From the NCBI GenBank assembly GCA_049594615.1, contig JBMYJR010000004.1, positions 1-64,000 on the forward strand: 64,000 nt of DNA, in the 5' to 3' direction. The notes beneath the pieces are model-generated. The model was not told where the DNA came from. It searched no databases and saw nothing but the letters and a program-made list of their open reading frames with translations. The DNA is from CAXPZW01 sp049594615 (lineage in GTDB: Bacteria; Bacteroidota; Bacteroidia; Flavobacteriales_D; Sanyastnellaceae). Below are positions 41,430-51,125 of this stretch, in pieces; within the stretch, counting starts at the first letter, position 1; each line of letters opens with the position of its first letter. A program made the position numbers and the translations under genes.

Positions 41430-44400
41430 TCATTCCCCGGGCCGGGCTACCCGTACATTCACCGCTTTCCACACCTCATCAAACCGGCGCACCACGAGGG
41501 TGTACTGCCCGCTTTGTATTCCCTGCAAATCCAGGGTCAACTGACGGTGTCCTGCATTGAGCGCGCCGTCCCACTCACGCACCTCTCGGCCAGCGCCGTC
41601 GATCAAGAGCGCACTGAATTCAGAGACGTCGGTGTCGAGCACGACGTCCAGGTGGAGCACATCACTAGCCGGGTTGGGATAGGGCAAACTCAGCAGATCG
41701 GTCTGGCCGTCTGCGGCATTGCAGGTGCGGTTGTCCGCCAAGTTGGTTTCCACCAGTTGGGCGGTCTGCACCAAGTACACCGTGGCGCACACCATGCCGG
41801 CGTAATCGCCCGGAAGCAATTGCGCCAAACGCACTACCTCTGCTTCTCCCGCAGGAATGTTTACCGCGACTTCTTCCTCCAATCCCGCATCGCTATCGGT
41901 ACCCAACTGCACGCGGATGCGGTACACCGGATGCGAAGATGCGTTGGCCACTTGCACGTCCACCACTTGCTGGCCCACGCCGTTGGGCGTGGCTAACACA
42001 GCATCGGCTACCAGGTTGGTGACGATGGAGTCGGGGGTCAGGGTCAATTCCGCACTGCCAATGCACCCGGTCTCTGCCTCGATTTGGTGCCACACATCCA
42101 CGGCACCCAAATTTTCAAACGTCCAGGTAGGCTGCAAAGTGAAGAGGGGGTCGTTGCCGTCGATGGTCCACTGGTGGATGCCTTCGGTTTCAACCGGCGC
42201 CAACCTATAGGTGTTCGGGGCCTCAATGGCCTCCATTACAAAAGTGGGATCCGGGCCTTCGGTGACCTCCAAGGTGCTCGTAACCGAGGTGGCGCACCCG
42301 TTGTAGCCCACGGTTTGCGTGAGCGTATAGGTGCCCCCAGCTGGAAACTCAACGGTGTATGTGGACCCCCCGGACCATCCGCCATTGGCACCAGGAATGG
42401 ACCACCCGTAAGAGGTGGATCCGCTGCCAAGCGGCGTGGTATTGGTGAAGACCACATCGGTGCCACTGCACAACTGCTGGGAGGTGTAGCTCACCTCTTC
42501 AGGGTAGGGCGACACGACCAAGCTGTCGTTGGTGGTGGACACGCAGCCGTTTTCTGTGGCTGCAGAAAAGACCACTTCGTAACTGTCTGCTTGAATGTAA
42601 AAGTGCGTGGGACCCTCTTGGCTGGAAAAGGTACCGTCGCCAAAATCCCAGTTGTAAGTCAGGTCGCCCTCGCATCCTTGACAGTTCACGTTGCCATTGA
42701 ACTCGAGCAGTGCGCCTTCACAGCGAGGGTTGGGCACGACGAAATTGAGCTCAGGCGCGGGCAACACGTCCACCAACGTATCCAACGTGGTGCTGCAACC
42801 GAAAGTGCTGTATACCTGCAAGGAGATATTGGCAGGGCCGGCCTCGCCCAAGCTGCCCAAGTAAATGTCTTGTTGAAGTAAAGTGCCTGCGACATCCCAA
42901 TAGATAGGTCCGACTTCGCCGCCGGGCACCACTACCAAGGGCTGAAGCGCAAAATCCACACCGCGACAGACTTGGGGCAAGCCCAAATCAATCACAGGAT
43001 TGGCCCGCACGTTGACCGTGGAATCCATGCTAGCTGTGCACCCCGCTTCGGTGGTCACCGTCAGCCCAAAGGCCACATCGCCAAAGAGGTCCACCGGCAC
43101 TTCAAAGCTGGCTTCGGTGGATACCTGCTCGCCATTGACCGTCCACACCCAAGCTGCCATGGGGCTGTCGCCGGTGCTTTGGTCGGTGAAGGTCACCGGG
43201 TCGCCTTGGCAACCGGCATCGGTGGCGGCCATCGGGGTAGGTGCAACGCCAAGGATATCGACATAGGTGGAGTCTTGAAGCAGGCAGTCGTTGGGGTTGA
43301 TGACCTCCAGGACATGCCATGTGCTGGAGAAGACGGGGAGGGCGGGTGGGCCCGCCTCACCGTCCCAAGTGGCGTCCAAAGCCGTGAAGTCCAGCACGTC
43401 TGAGGTCAGCGTGTTGCCCGCGCACAGGACGGTGGTGTCCGGCAGCGCATCCAGCAGCCCAAAGTCGTCCACGTCCACAAAGGTGGAACGGGTGACACTG
43501 CAGCCCAGTACATCGGTTGCCGTATAACCATAAGTGCCCGTGTCATCGGCCAATTGAGAAGTCTCAGGAGCACCGTCCAGCCAGGCCACGGTGTAGGTGT
43601 CGGTGTCCAATCCCGACTCCAATAGCAGGGTTTCACCGCTGCAAATGATGGGGGATTCAGGCAAGGGAACACCCGGGTAGGTCACGTTGATGGTCTGCCC
43701 TGAAGTGCGGCCAAAGTCGTCGATTACTGTCAGGGAAAGCGCTTCGCTGTCGGTGGTGGTGTAGCACTGGTTGCCGGGTTGACCGTTCCAGAGGTATTCG
43801 GCAAAGCCGTCGGGCGCGCAAATGGTGGAATCGCAAAAGCTGAAGGTGATCACATCCTCCAGCGGGGTGAACGCCGGCATGTAACGGTCGGCCAGGTAGT
43901 TCTCCACTTGGGCCACTTCCTCTTCGGACAGCACCCAGTCGTAGATGATGAGTTCGAACCAATCCCCGCCCCACACGCGCACGAACAGGTTGCGGTCTAC
44001 GCTCAGCTGGTTGGCCCGCAGGGGCTCCTCACTCCGCAGTGACAACAAGGAGGGGGCGTGCGGATAGGTGGTGGCCGTGCCGTCGATTTCGGTAAAGTTC
44101 AAGCGGGTGATGCCTTCCAAGATGCCCGGATGGGCAAACTCGGGGTGCCAAATCACGTCGTCGGGCCCACGGTGAAAATCAAAGACGGTGCTGTGCCCCA
44201 AGACCGGGCGGAAATTGCCAGTAACGTCCTCCATTTCGGCACACACCACAAACACGGTGTGGATGTTGTCTTGGTCAGGGAAGTACATGAAGTCGTTGCC
44301 GCCACTGAAACGGATGGAGGGGTATCCGGCCAGGACATCCTCAAAAATGTTCGGAGCCAAACTTGCGGGGGTCTGGGTGGCGCCTTCCCCACCCACGGCG

Positions 44401-44555
44401 TTGCCCCACGCGTTGACCTTGCCCACGTCTGAGACGGTTACCAAGGTATCAGAACGCAGCCAAAGGGCCAGTCCTTCCAAGTGATCGGGGCGAAATTGGG
44501 ACCGTCCTGCCAAGGCAAACAGACAACACAGGCTCATCAAAAGTGCTGCACGCAT
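41430..44555 (-). CDS. large T9SS cargo protein with LamG-like and PKD-like domains
   Basis: A 1041-residue secreted protein. A signal peptide (1-19) is followed by a concanavalin/LamG-like domain (about 25-230, LEGLALWLRSDT to VENYLADRYMPAF), then a series of Ig/PKD-like domains including LTYNWDFGDGTFSSQEGPTH, and a CARDB-like domain near 860-950. The last 80 residues, from LLSLPYPNPASDVLHLDV to GQYTLVVRR, form a type A T9SS sorting domain. It is probably a surface adhesin; no catalytic motif was seen. A TAATTTG box lies 5 nt before the start. Confidence 0.85.
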   Translation of the reverse strand: MRAALLMSLCCLFALAGRSQFRPDHLEGLALWLRSDTLVTVSDVGKVNAWGNAVGGEGATQTPASLAPNIFEDVLAGYPSIRFSGGNDFMYFPDQDNIHTVFVVCAEMEDVTGNFRPVLGHSTVFDFHRGPDDVIWHPEFAHPGILEGITRLNFTEIDGTATTYPHAPSLLSLRSEEPLRANQLSVDRNLFVRVWGGDWFELIIYDWVLSEEEVAQVENYLADRYMPAFTPLEDVITFSFCDSTICAPDGFAEYLWNGQPGNQCYTTTDSEALSLTVIDDFGRTSGQTINVTYPGVPLPESPIICSGETLLLESGLDTDTYTVAWLDGAPETSQLADDTGTYGYTATDVLGCSVTRSTFVDVDDFGLLDALPDTTVLCAGNTLTSDVLDFTALDATWDGEAGPPALPVFSSTWHVLEVINPNDCLLQDSTYVDILGVAPTPMAATDAGCQGDPVTFTDQSTGDSPMAAWVWTVNGEQVSTEASFEVPVDLFGDVAFGLTVTTEAGCTASMDSTVNVRANPVIDLGLPQVCRGVDFALQPLVVVPGGEVGPIYWDVAGTLLQQDIYLGSLGEAGPANISLQVYSTFGCSTTLDTLVDVLPAPELNFVVPNPRCEGALLEFNGNVNCQGCEGDLTYNWDFGDGTFSSQEGPTHFYIQADSYEVVFSAATENGCVSTTNDSLVVSPYPEEVSYTSQQLCSGTDVVFTNTTPLGSGSTSYGWSIPGANGGWSGGSTYTVEFPAGGTYTLTQTVGYNGCATSVTSTLEVTEGPDPTFVMEAIEAPNTYRLAPVETEGIHQWTIDGNDPLFTLQPTWTFENLGAVDVWHQIEAETGCIGSAELTLTPDSIVTNLVADAVLATPNGVGQQVVDVQVANASSHPVYRIRVQLGTDSDAGLEEEVAVNIPAGEAEVVRLAQLLPGDYAGMVCATVYLVQTAQLVETNLADNRTCNAADGQTDLLSLPYPNPASDVLHLDVVLDTDVSEFSALLIDGAGREVREWDGALNAGHRQLTLDLQGIQSGQYTLVVRRFDEVWKAVNVRVARPGE

Positions 44556-44621
44556 GGAGTCAAATTACCGCAAAATCGCGCGCAAGGCCAACCCGCGACG
44601 TATGTCCCCGGCCGACTTTTG

Positions 44622-44629
44622 CACCTTTG
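44622..44629 (+). promoter_or_regulatory. -7-like box CACCTTTG upstream of the flippase gene
   Basis: One mismatch to TAnnTTTG, 21 nt before the ATG at 44651, in the 95-bp gap divergent from the T9SS gene. Confidence 0.35.
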
Positions 44630-44650
44630 TCTGAATCCTGATTCCTCGGA

Positions 44651-46012
44651 ATGCTCAAAAATCTCCGTCAAATCGTCCGCACCCCGGGCAGTTTCGCACA
44701 GAACGTGGCCTTCATGTTTACTGCCTCTGCCGGCGGCATGGCCATCCAGTTTCTGTTCATGCCGCTGCTGAGTCGCATCTACGACCCCGAGGCGTATGGG
44801 TTGTTTGGTGTGTTCAACGCGGTGCTTGTGGTGTTGGGCACAGCGGCCACCTTGGGGTACAACCAGGCATTTGTCTTGCCTAAAACCGAGTCGGCGTTCC
44901 GTGGATTGATGAGCATCACCCTGCGCATCGGGCTGCTGTTCAGTGTGGTGGTGACTGCCGTGACCTACTTCAGCATCGACTGGCTCGTCAGCCATGACTC
45001 CACCTCAACCTTAGGCCTCTGGTGGCTGCTGTTGGGCCCACTGCTGCTGCTGTTTGTGGTAGATCGTGTGATGATGGATTGGTCCATCCGCGACAAGGCC
45101 TTCAAACGCCAAAGCTTGTGGAGCGTGCCCACCATGCTGGTGAGCAAAGGGTTCAATGTCGGATACGGCATGGGCATCTCCCCCACCGCCGACGGCCACA
45201 TCTTAACCACGGCACTCACCTATGTGTTGCGCATTGGGGTGTACCTGCGTTGGGTGATCCCCAATGCACTTCAGCGGCTGCTCACCCGCTCCACCCGCGA
45301 ATCCCGGCGCCAAGCGGCAACCGAGTACGCCGACTATCCACGCTTCACCTTGTGGGGCAACCTGCTGAATGTGGGCTCCAGCTACATTCCAGTGTTGCTC
45401 CTGCCCATCGTACTGGACCAAGTGGAAGTCGTCGGATTCTACACCTTCTCGCTGCTGCTGTTGGAAATTCCCATGCGCTTGATTGCCGGAGCCGTCACCC
45501 CCGTGTACATGAACAAGGCCGCCGAATTGGTGAACCGACGCCCCGACGAACTCGGTCCGCTTACCTTCAAGTTGTTCCGCAACTTGCTTTGGCCTGTGGC
45601 CATCGGCATGGGCCTGTTGTATGCACTGGGAGAACCGGTGTATGTGTTTGCATTTGGGGAACCTTGGCGCACCGCGGGACAAGCCGCAGAAGTGTTGGCC
45701 GTGTTCTACTTCTTCCGACTGGTGTCCTCACCGCTTTCTCCGGTCATCAACATCATCCGCAAGGAAAACGAAGTGTTCCGCTTCCAGGTGGGCTTGTTCA
45801 TTGCACGTCTGTTGGCCTTGCTGCCCGGCCTGTTTTGGGAATTGACGTTTGTGGAACTCATGTGGCTGTACTCAGTAGTGAATGCTGTGACTTACGCCGC
45901 GTTGAACCAGCGCATCTTTGCCCTGATCAAGCATCGGGTGTGGCGCGTGTTGTTGGAGTCATGTGTGGCAATCGGAGTATGTTTACTGCTGGCCCACTTG
46001 CTCAAGCCTTAA
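44651..46012 (+). CDS. Wzx-like polysaccharide flippase
   Basis: A 453-residue membrane protein with about twelve to fourteen helices and the MOP-superfamily beginning FAQNVAFMFTASAGGMAIQFLFMPLLSRIYDPEAYGLFGVF. This family (oligosaccharide flippase) moves undecaprenyl-linked glycans across the inner membrane. A glycosyltransferase gene follows after 14 nt. A second, different flippase is encoded at 60.7 kb. Confidence 0.92.
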   Translation: MLKNLRQIVRTPGSFAQNVAFMFTASAGGMAIQFLFMPLLSRIYDPEAYGLFGVFNAVLVVLGTAATLGYNQAFVLPKTESAFRGLMSITLRIGLLFSVVVTAVTYFSIDWLVSHDSTSTLGLWWLLLGPLLLLFVVDRVMMDWSIRDKAFKRQSLWSVPTMLVSKGFNVGYGMGISPTADGHILTTALTYVLRIGVYLRWVIPNALQRLLTRSTRESRRQAATEYADYPRFTLWGNLLNVGSSYIPVLLLPIVLDQVEVVGFYTFSLLLLEIPMRLIAGAVTPVYMNKAAELVNRRPDELGPLTFKLFRNLLWPVAIGMGLLYALGEPVYVFAFGEPWRTAGQAAEVLAVFYFFRLVSSPLSPVINIIRKENEVFRFQVGLFIARLLALLPGLFWELTFVELMWLYSVVNAVTYAALNQRIFALIKHRVWRVLLESCVAIGVCLLLAHLLKP

Positions 46013-46026
46013 ACGGACCCGTTCCC

Positions 46027-47316
46027 ATGAAGCGCCTGCTCCTGCTTTCCTATCATTATGTGCCGCTGAACAGCATTGCCACCCAACGTGCGGTCGGATT
46101 TGTACGCCACTTGCCCGAGCACGGTATTTATCCGGTGGTGGTCACCCATGATTGGCAACGCGCGGGCGATTCCGAATGGGATTGGCAGATCCGCAGAGGA
46201 ACCGAACACCGCGTCGAAACCCATCCGGATCACACCGTGATCTACCTGCCCCTACCTGCTGAGGCACGGCCCTATACTGCCACCTCGCTTCAAACCTTGA
46301 GCCACCTGTATCGCGGACGGTTTGACCTTGGCGGTTTGATGCCCGCCAGCCGCAAGGCTTACGCACGTTTCTTAGCCGAACACGGGAGTACCTTGGGTCC
46401 TTTGGACGGCGTGCTGGCTGAATTCAACCCGCATCACCACTTGGAATTGGGCTACCGCTTTGCCCGCCAACGCGCCCTGCCTTTCTGTGCCGATTTGCGT
46501 GACCTGTGGAGCCCTACTGCAGAAGTGGGACACGTGGAAGGAGGCCCCACCGCCCGCCTGCGTGACCGGTTTGTGCGCCGTTCCTGGAAGAAATGGTTGA
46601 AGCGAGCTGCAGTGGTTAGCACCGTTTCTCCACCGCTGGCCAAGTTTCTGGAAGGGTTTCTGGACAGATCAGCCATAACTGTGCGCAACGGTGTTGAACC
46701 CGACTTGTTCCACGGCATCACCCGGGTTAAACCCGAGCGATTTACGCTCGCCTATGTGGGCACCCTTTACCGCGATCAAGACACAGCCCTCCTGTTGGAG
46801 TTCTTACAAAGTCTACCGCAAGAAATGGATTGGGAATTGCATTGGCTCGGCGCCACCGATCCCACCCGCGAAGAGGCCTTGCGTTTCCAATGGTCGTCGG
46901 TAGGCCTTCACTTAAACAACCTGCGCATTACCGGACGCAGCTCACGGACCAACGCATTGACTCTGATGCGCAGTGCACAAGTGCTGCTCTACCCCACTTG
47001 GCCCGGTTTACCTGGAGTGGTTTCGGGTAAAATCTACGAGTACTTGGCCAGCGGCACGCCCACTGCAGTGCTGTCGCGAGATCCCAACATGGATGTCGTG
47101 GAGTTGGTAGCGGCCGCACCCAACGGCCAGGTGTTCTTGGAAGGAAGTAGCGCCTCCTGGAACGCTTGGATCGGCGAACTACAATTGGCTTGGAACGACG
47201 CGCAAGGCTCGCCTGTGCCACACACTTCGCCCTATGAGCGCAGCGCAGGTGTGGCGTTCTGGGTACGTGCATTTGAACAAGCCACCGCATCGAAGAAGAA
47301 GAAAAAAAGGGGGTAA
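46027..47316 (+). CDS. GT4-like glycosyltransferase
   Basis: A 429-residue enzyme with the GT-B fold. The N-terminal domain starts MKRLLLLSYHYVPLNSIATQR and contains CADLRDLWSPT; the C-terminal domain has TLAYVGTLYRDQD and GVVSGKIYEYLASGTPTAVLS, the nucleotide-sugar binding region. It resembles the enzyme at 55.9 kb in layout (VFEYFSAKRPIL). The C-terminus is a lysine-rich tail. The start is the first ATG after the flippase stop; the frame continues upstream inside the flippase gene without meaning. Confidence 0.88.
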   Translation: MKRLLLLSYHYVPLNSIATQRAVGFVRHLPEHGIYPVVVTHDWQRAGDSEWDWQIRRGTEHRVETHPDHTVIYLPLPAEARPYTATSLQTLSHLYRGRFDLGGLMPASRKAYARFLAEHGSTLGPLDGVLAEFNPHHHLELGYRFARQRALPFCADLRDLWSPTAEVGHVEGGPTARLRDRFVRRSWKKWLKRAAVVSTVSPPLAKFLEGFLDRSAITVRNGVEPDLFHGITRVKPERFTLAYVGTLYRDQDTALLLEFLQSLPQEMDWELHWLGATDPTREEALRFQWSSVGLHLNNLRITGRSSRTNALTLMRSAQVLLYPTWPGLPGVVSGKIYEYLASGTPTAVLSRDPNMDVVELVAAAPNGQVFLEGSSASWNAWIGELQLAWNDAQGSPVPHTSPYERSAGVAFWVRAFEQATASKKKKKRG

Positions 47317-47322
47317 AAAAGC

Positions 47323-47353
47323 GAGGCGTCGGTTCCCGCTTCCGACGCCTCTT
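47323..47353 (+). terminator. 10-bp hairpin terminator after the glycosyltransferase
   Basis: GAGGCGTCGG (47323-47332) pairs with CCGACGCCTC (47342-47351), 9-nt loop, followed by only TT. Six A residues precede it, so it would work better for the minus strand, but no gene ends there. Confidence 0.6.
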
Positions 47354-47669
47354 AACTAGCACTTGCGAAAGGCACGGTTACTAAACTTCGCCGGCCCATC
47401 ATCTTAAATGTCTTACAACCGCTGAAGGGTTGTGAGGAAATTACACAGAGACTAACACGGTCCCCGCATGCTTGTTCAGCAAACGGCAAAAAATTTTGTA
47501 CCCGTCCACCGCCATTTAAATCTGAAGCCCCAGTTTTTCTGGATTTGAGAACATGTGCAGCAACCCTTTTGAACCTACCTGCGTGTTCAATTGTGACTGC
47601 AGTGAGGAAAACAGGTAGTGCAAAAAAGCGATAACTTCTCCCTGTTTCCCCGCCACCTAATTGAACGCC
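47354..47669 (+). other. long, AT-richer leader region before the M43 peptidase gene
   Basis: More than 300 bases without a gene. The base composition is visibly richer in A and T than nearby genes. A 6-bp inverted repeat, ACAACC (47415-47420) and GGTTGT (47428-47433), is present. No clear TAnnTTTG box was found. It probably holds the promoter and a long 5' leader of the secreted peptidase gene. Confidence 0.35.
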
Positions 47670-50600
47670 ATGCCACGCCTATTGACTTTGCTGCTGGTGG
47701 TCCTGACTGTGACCGCCTCGGCCCAAACCTATTGCGGGTTCGATGCTCTGCACCACCTGAAGCACACCCACCCCGGAGAACAGTTCCAGGAATCTGAGGC
47801 CAACCAACGCCTGCTGGACCGCATCGTAGACGGCGCTACGCGCGACGGAGAGGTGTTGACCGTGCCAGTGGTGGTGCACATCATCCACCAAAACGGCCCC
47901 GAAGACATTCCCGACAGCCAAGTGTTTGACGCCATCGACCATTTGAACAGCGCATTTGCCAACCTGGGCTTTTACCAAGACGACGAAGGGGTCACTTCCA
48001 ACATTGAGTTTTGTTTGGCTGCGCGCGATCCCGAGGACAATTTCACCACGGGCATCAACCGCGTGGAATCTGCCCTGACCGACATGCTGGTGCCCTCCCA
48101 AGAAGCCGACCTCAAAGCCTTGAGCTACTGGGACTCGGAGCAGTACCTCAACATTTGGGTGGTGGGGGAAATCACCCGAGAGCCCTCCAACGCAGGTGTG
48201 GTGGGTTTTGCGACGTTCCCCGATGCGCACGGTTCGGCCACCGACGGCATTGTGGTGGAGGCCGGCACCTTTGGCAACAACGAAGTGGGCAGCGCCGTGC
48301 ACATCCACGAGTGTGGGCATTACCTGGGACTGTACCACACCTTCCAGGACGGCTGTCCCAACGACGATTGCCTCTCCAGTGGCGACCGTGTGTGCGACAC
48401 CCCTCCCGACCAAGATGTTTACACGATTTTCTGCAACGACGGGACCAACTCCTGCGACACCGACGAGGACGACCTGAGTACCAACAACCCCTTCAGACCG
48501 ATTTCCGAAGGTGGTTTGGGCGACCAGCAGGATTTCCAGACCAACTTCATGGACTACAGCAACCTGGCCTGCTTTGAGCGGTTCACCGAAGGCCAAGTGG
48601 AACGCATGCGCGCAACCATCGTGGAATTGCGTGCCACGTTGCTCGACGGGGTGCAATGCAGCCCGCCCTGCGAGGATCCGATTGAGGCCATGTCCACCAA
48701 CACAGGTTTGGAGTTCGACGTCGGCGGCAACGTAGTGTTTACCAACGCGAGCACGAATTTTACTTCGGCCATATGGCAGGTAGACGGGGAAAACGCCGGT
48801 AGCGGCGAAACCTTCACCTTCGAACCCGAAGTCCAGGGGACCTACTTGGTTGAACTGGTGCTCAACAACGCAGACCCGGGCTGCACCCAGGTGTTGGCCT
48901 ATGAAGTTGTGGCCTCCTGCCCCATCGAAGCACTTATCGGGTTTGACCAAACACAAATCCCGGTTGGAGGTGAGCTGGAACTGGACAACCTCTCCTCTGG
49001 TGCCGACACCTACACCTGGTACATCGACAACGAACCGGTGCTCACCACAGAGAACTTCGTCTTCACCTTTGAAGAAACCGGCGGATTTACCATCACCTTG
49101 GAGGCCACCGCAGACAACTGCTCTGTATTCAGTGCCCCCCTGTTTGTGACGGTGGGCACCTGCACCACAGGCAAGGAGGCCAACCTGTGGTTCCACTACA
49201 ACGCCTTTGGCGACAACTACGGCATCGATTTCAACCAGAATCCCGCCGGCACCATTGCCGACAACAACCTGACGGTACCGGCCGCTCACTGCAAGGCCAA
49301 CGTGTGTGATCCCAATGGCAATTTGCTGATGCTGTCCACAGGGGAACAAGTGCTCAATCGCAACTTTGAGGTGATGCCCAACGGTGCAGACCTCGAGGGA
49401 GGCACCTCGGCCCACTACGGCGCTCTGTTCGTGGAAAAACCGGGGTCTGACACCGAATACTACCTGTTCACAGCTGCCGAACAATCCCAATTCTCCAACG
49501 GCCTCACGTACCATGTGATTGACCTCAGTTTGGACGGCGGTTTTGGCGACGTGACCGAGAAGAACGTATTCATCGCCAACATCGGACAAGAGGCCATCAC
49601 AGCGATCCGGCATTGCAACTTGGTGGACTTTTGGCTGGTGACCTACGACCAGAATGCCTCGGAATACCTCGCGTGGGAAGTAACTGCAGAAGGGGTGTCC
49701 GATACCCCGGTGGTCTCTGCGCTGGAAAACGAGGTGATCTTCAGCCTACCGCTAACGGTGACCTCACGCGGAGATCGGATTGTACACGGAAACCGCATCT
49801 TGGACTTTGACGCCAGCACCGGCACCCTCACCGACAACATCAATATGGCCGCCGTGCCCGAATTGGTGGGGTGGGAAATCAGCGCCAACGGCCGCTATCT
49901 CTACCTCTTTGCCGGGGCCTTCACCACCGAGGTGTACCAATTGGACCTCGAGACGTTTGATCCCGCCGATCCTTTGGCACAAGCCTACACATACCCCATC
50001 ACAGGACTACCGGTGTACTTCTACCCCCAACGGGGCCCCGACGGAAACATCTATGTGGAAGATGTCTTCACCAACAACATTGCACGCATCATCAACCCCA
50101 ACCTGCCCGCAGAACTCTCCACCCTGGAAACACAATGGGACAATGCCGGAGCCCTGATCAACTCCTTTGGCAACTACTTCCACGCATACGTGTCGGGCAA
50201 AACCATTTTCATTGACGGTCCCACCGAGGTGTGCGCCGGGCAAACCGTGGAATACAACATCTACGGCCACGCCTGCATCGCAGACCTCATCACCTGGATG
50301 CCCGAAGGTGCAACGGTGGAAGAACTTGAAAACGGCGTGGTGGCCGTCACCTTTGGCGCCCCGGGCACCGCAACCCTTACCGCCATGATCGAGACCAGCT
50401 GCGGCGAGGCCACCGATGTGCTGGAAGTCACCGTAGGCCCCGCTTCAGGCTTGGACTTGGGCCCCGACTTTGGCCAGTGCGCAGGTGGATCTGCACCGGT
50501 GATTGACGCCGGCGAGGGCTACTTGAGTTACCTCTGGAGCACCGGAGAAACCACCCCATCCATCGTGCCCGATGGGCCCGGCACCTATTCGGTGACTGTG

Positions 50601-51125
50601 ACCACGGAAGCCTGCACGGCCACCGATGAAGTGACCGTTACCGAAGACTTTGTAGCCCCCATCGAACTTGGTGAAGACGACGACCTCTGCGACGGCACGG
50701 TCATCGTGCTGGACGCGGGCGCCGGATACAACGACTACACCTGGCAAGACGGCACCACAGGCCCGAGCTACACCGTGTTTGAAGGCGGGGCTTACACCGT
50801 GACTGCGACGGTGCCTTGCTTCAGCACAGATACCATTGTGATTGACCCTTGCGACCAAGACGTTTCCCAAACCAACATCGAGGAGGTGGACGGTTTGCAA
50901 GTGGCGCTGTTCCCCAACCCGAACTCCGGTGCGTTTGTGCTCTCTGCCGGTTCGGAGGTGTTGGAACGCGTGACGATCTACGCCGCCGAGGGCAAACAGG
51001 TGTACTCCACCCCAGTGCTGGGCGAAGGTGAGCTTGTACTTGACTTGGAGCTGGCTTCAGGCACCTACCACGTAGTGGCCCGCAGCGCACATCAGGTGTG
51101 GCGCGGACGGGTGATCATCCAATGA
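47670..51125 (+). CDS. secreted M43-family metallopeptidase with T9SS sorting domain
   Basis: A 1151-residue protein with signal peptide (1-19). Residues about 60-330 form an M43 (pappalysin-like) zinc peptidase with H213-E-C-G-H217-Y-L-G-L-Y-H223 and a later FMDYSNLACFERFTEGQ Met-turn region. Two PKD-like domains (about 345-510), a beta-propeller-like part with no clear family (about 510-840) and further Ig/PKD-like domains follow. The last 75 residues, from VALFPNPNSGAFVL, are a T9SS type A sorting domain. It overlaps murB tail to tail by 11 nt. The ATG at 47670 is used rather than TTG 47661. Confidence 0.92.
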   Translation: MPRLLTLLLVVLTVTASAQTYCGFDALHHLKHTHPGEQFQESEANQRLLDRIVDGATRDGEVLTVPVVVHIIHQNGPEDIPDSQVFDAIDHLNSAFANLGFYQDDEGVTSNIEFCLAARDPEDNFTTGINRVESALTDMLVPSQEADLKALSYWDSEQYLNIWVVGEITREPSNAGVVGFATFPDAHGSATDGIVVEAGTFGNNEVGSAVHIHECGHYLGLYHTFQDGCPNDDCLSSGDRVCDTPPDQDVYTIFCNDGTNSCDTDEDDLSTNNPFRPISEGGLGDQQDFQTNFMDYSNLACFERFTEGQVERMRATIVELRATLLDGVQCSPPCEDPIEAMSTNTGLEFDVGGNVVFTNASTNFTSAIWQVDGENAGSGETFTFEPEVQGTYLVELVLNNADPGCTQVLAYEVVASCPIEALIGFDQTQIPVGGELELDNLSSGADTYTWYIDNEPVLTTENFVFTFEETGGFTITLEATADNCSVFSAPLFVTVGTCTTGKEANLWFHYNAFGDNYGIDFNQNPAGTIADNNLTVPAAHCKANVCDPNGNLLMLSTGEQVLNRNFEVMPNGADLEGGTSAHYGALFVEKPGSDTEYYLFTAAEQSQFSNGLTYHVIDLSLDGGFGDVTEKNVFIANIGQEAITAIRHCNLVDFWLVTYDQNASEYLAWEVTAEGVSDTPVVSALENEVIFSLPLTVTSRGDRIVHGNRILDFDASTGTLTDNINMAAVPELVGWEISANGRYLYLFAGAFTTEVYQLDLETFDPADPLAQAYTYPITGLPVYFYPQRGPDGNIYVEDVFTNNIARIINPNLPAELSTLETQWDNAGALINSFGNYFHAYVSGKTIFIDGPTEVCAGQTVEYNIYGHACIADLITWMPEGATVEELENGVVAVTFGAPGTATLTAMIETSCGEATDVLEVTVGPASGLDLGPDFGQCAGGSAPVIDAGEGYLSYLWSTGETTPSIVPDGPGTYSVTVTTEACTATDEVTVTEDFVAPIELGEDDDLCDGTVIVLDAGAGYNDYTWQDGTTGPSYTVFEGGAYTVTATVPCFSTDTIVIDPCDQDVSQTNIEEVDGLQVALFPNPNSGAFVLSAGSEVLERVTIYAAEGKQVYSTPVLGEGELVLDLELASGTYHVVARSAHQVWRGRVIIQ

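Noticed and set aside
45022..46026. Upstream extension of the 46-kb glycosyltransferase frame into the flippase gene
   Set aside because: The extension translates the flippase in the wrong frame; the true start is the ATG at 46027, which begins the GT-B domain.
47679..49613. 644-codon minus-strand open frame opposite the M43 peptidase gene
   Set aside because: It is the antisense of a clearly coding gene with signal peptide and zinc motif; high G/C in third positions opens long false frames. Its translation has no domain and is rich in Val/His/Gly.
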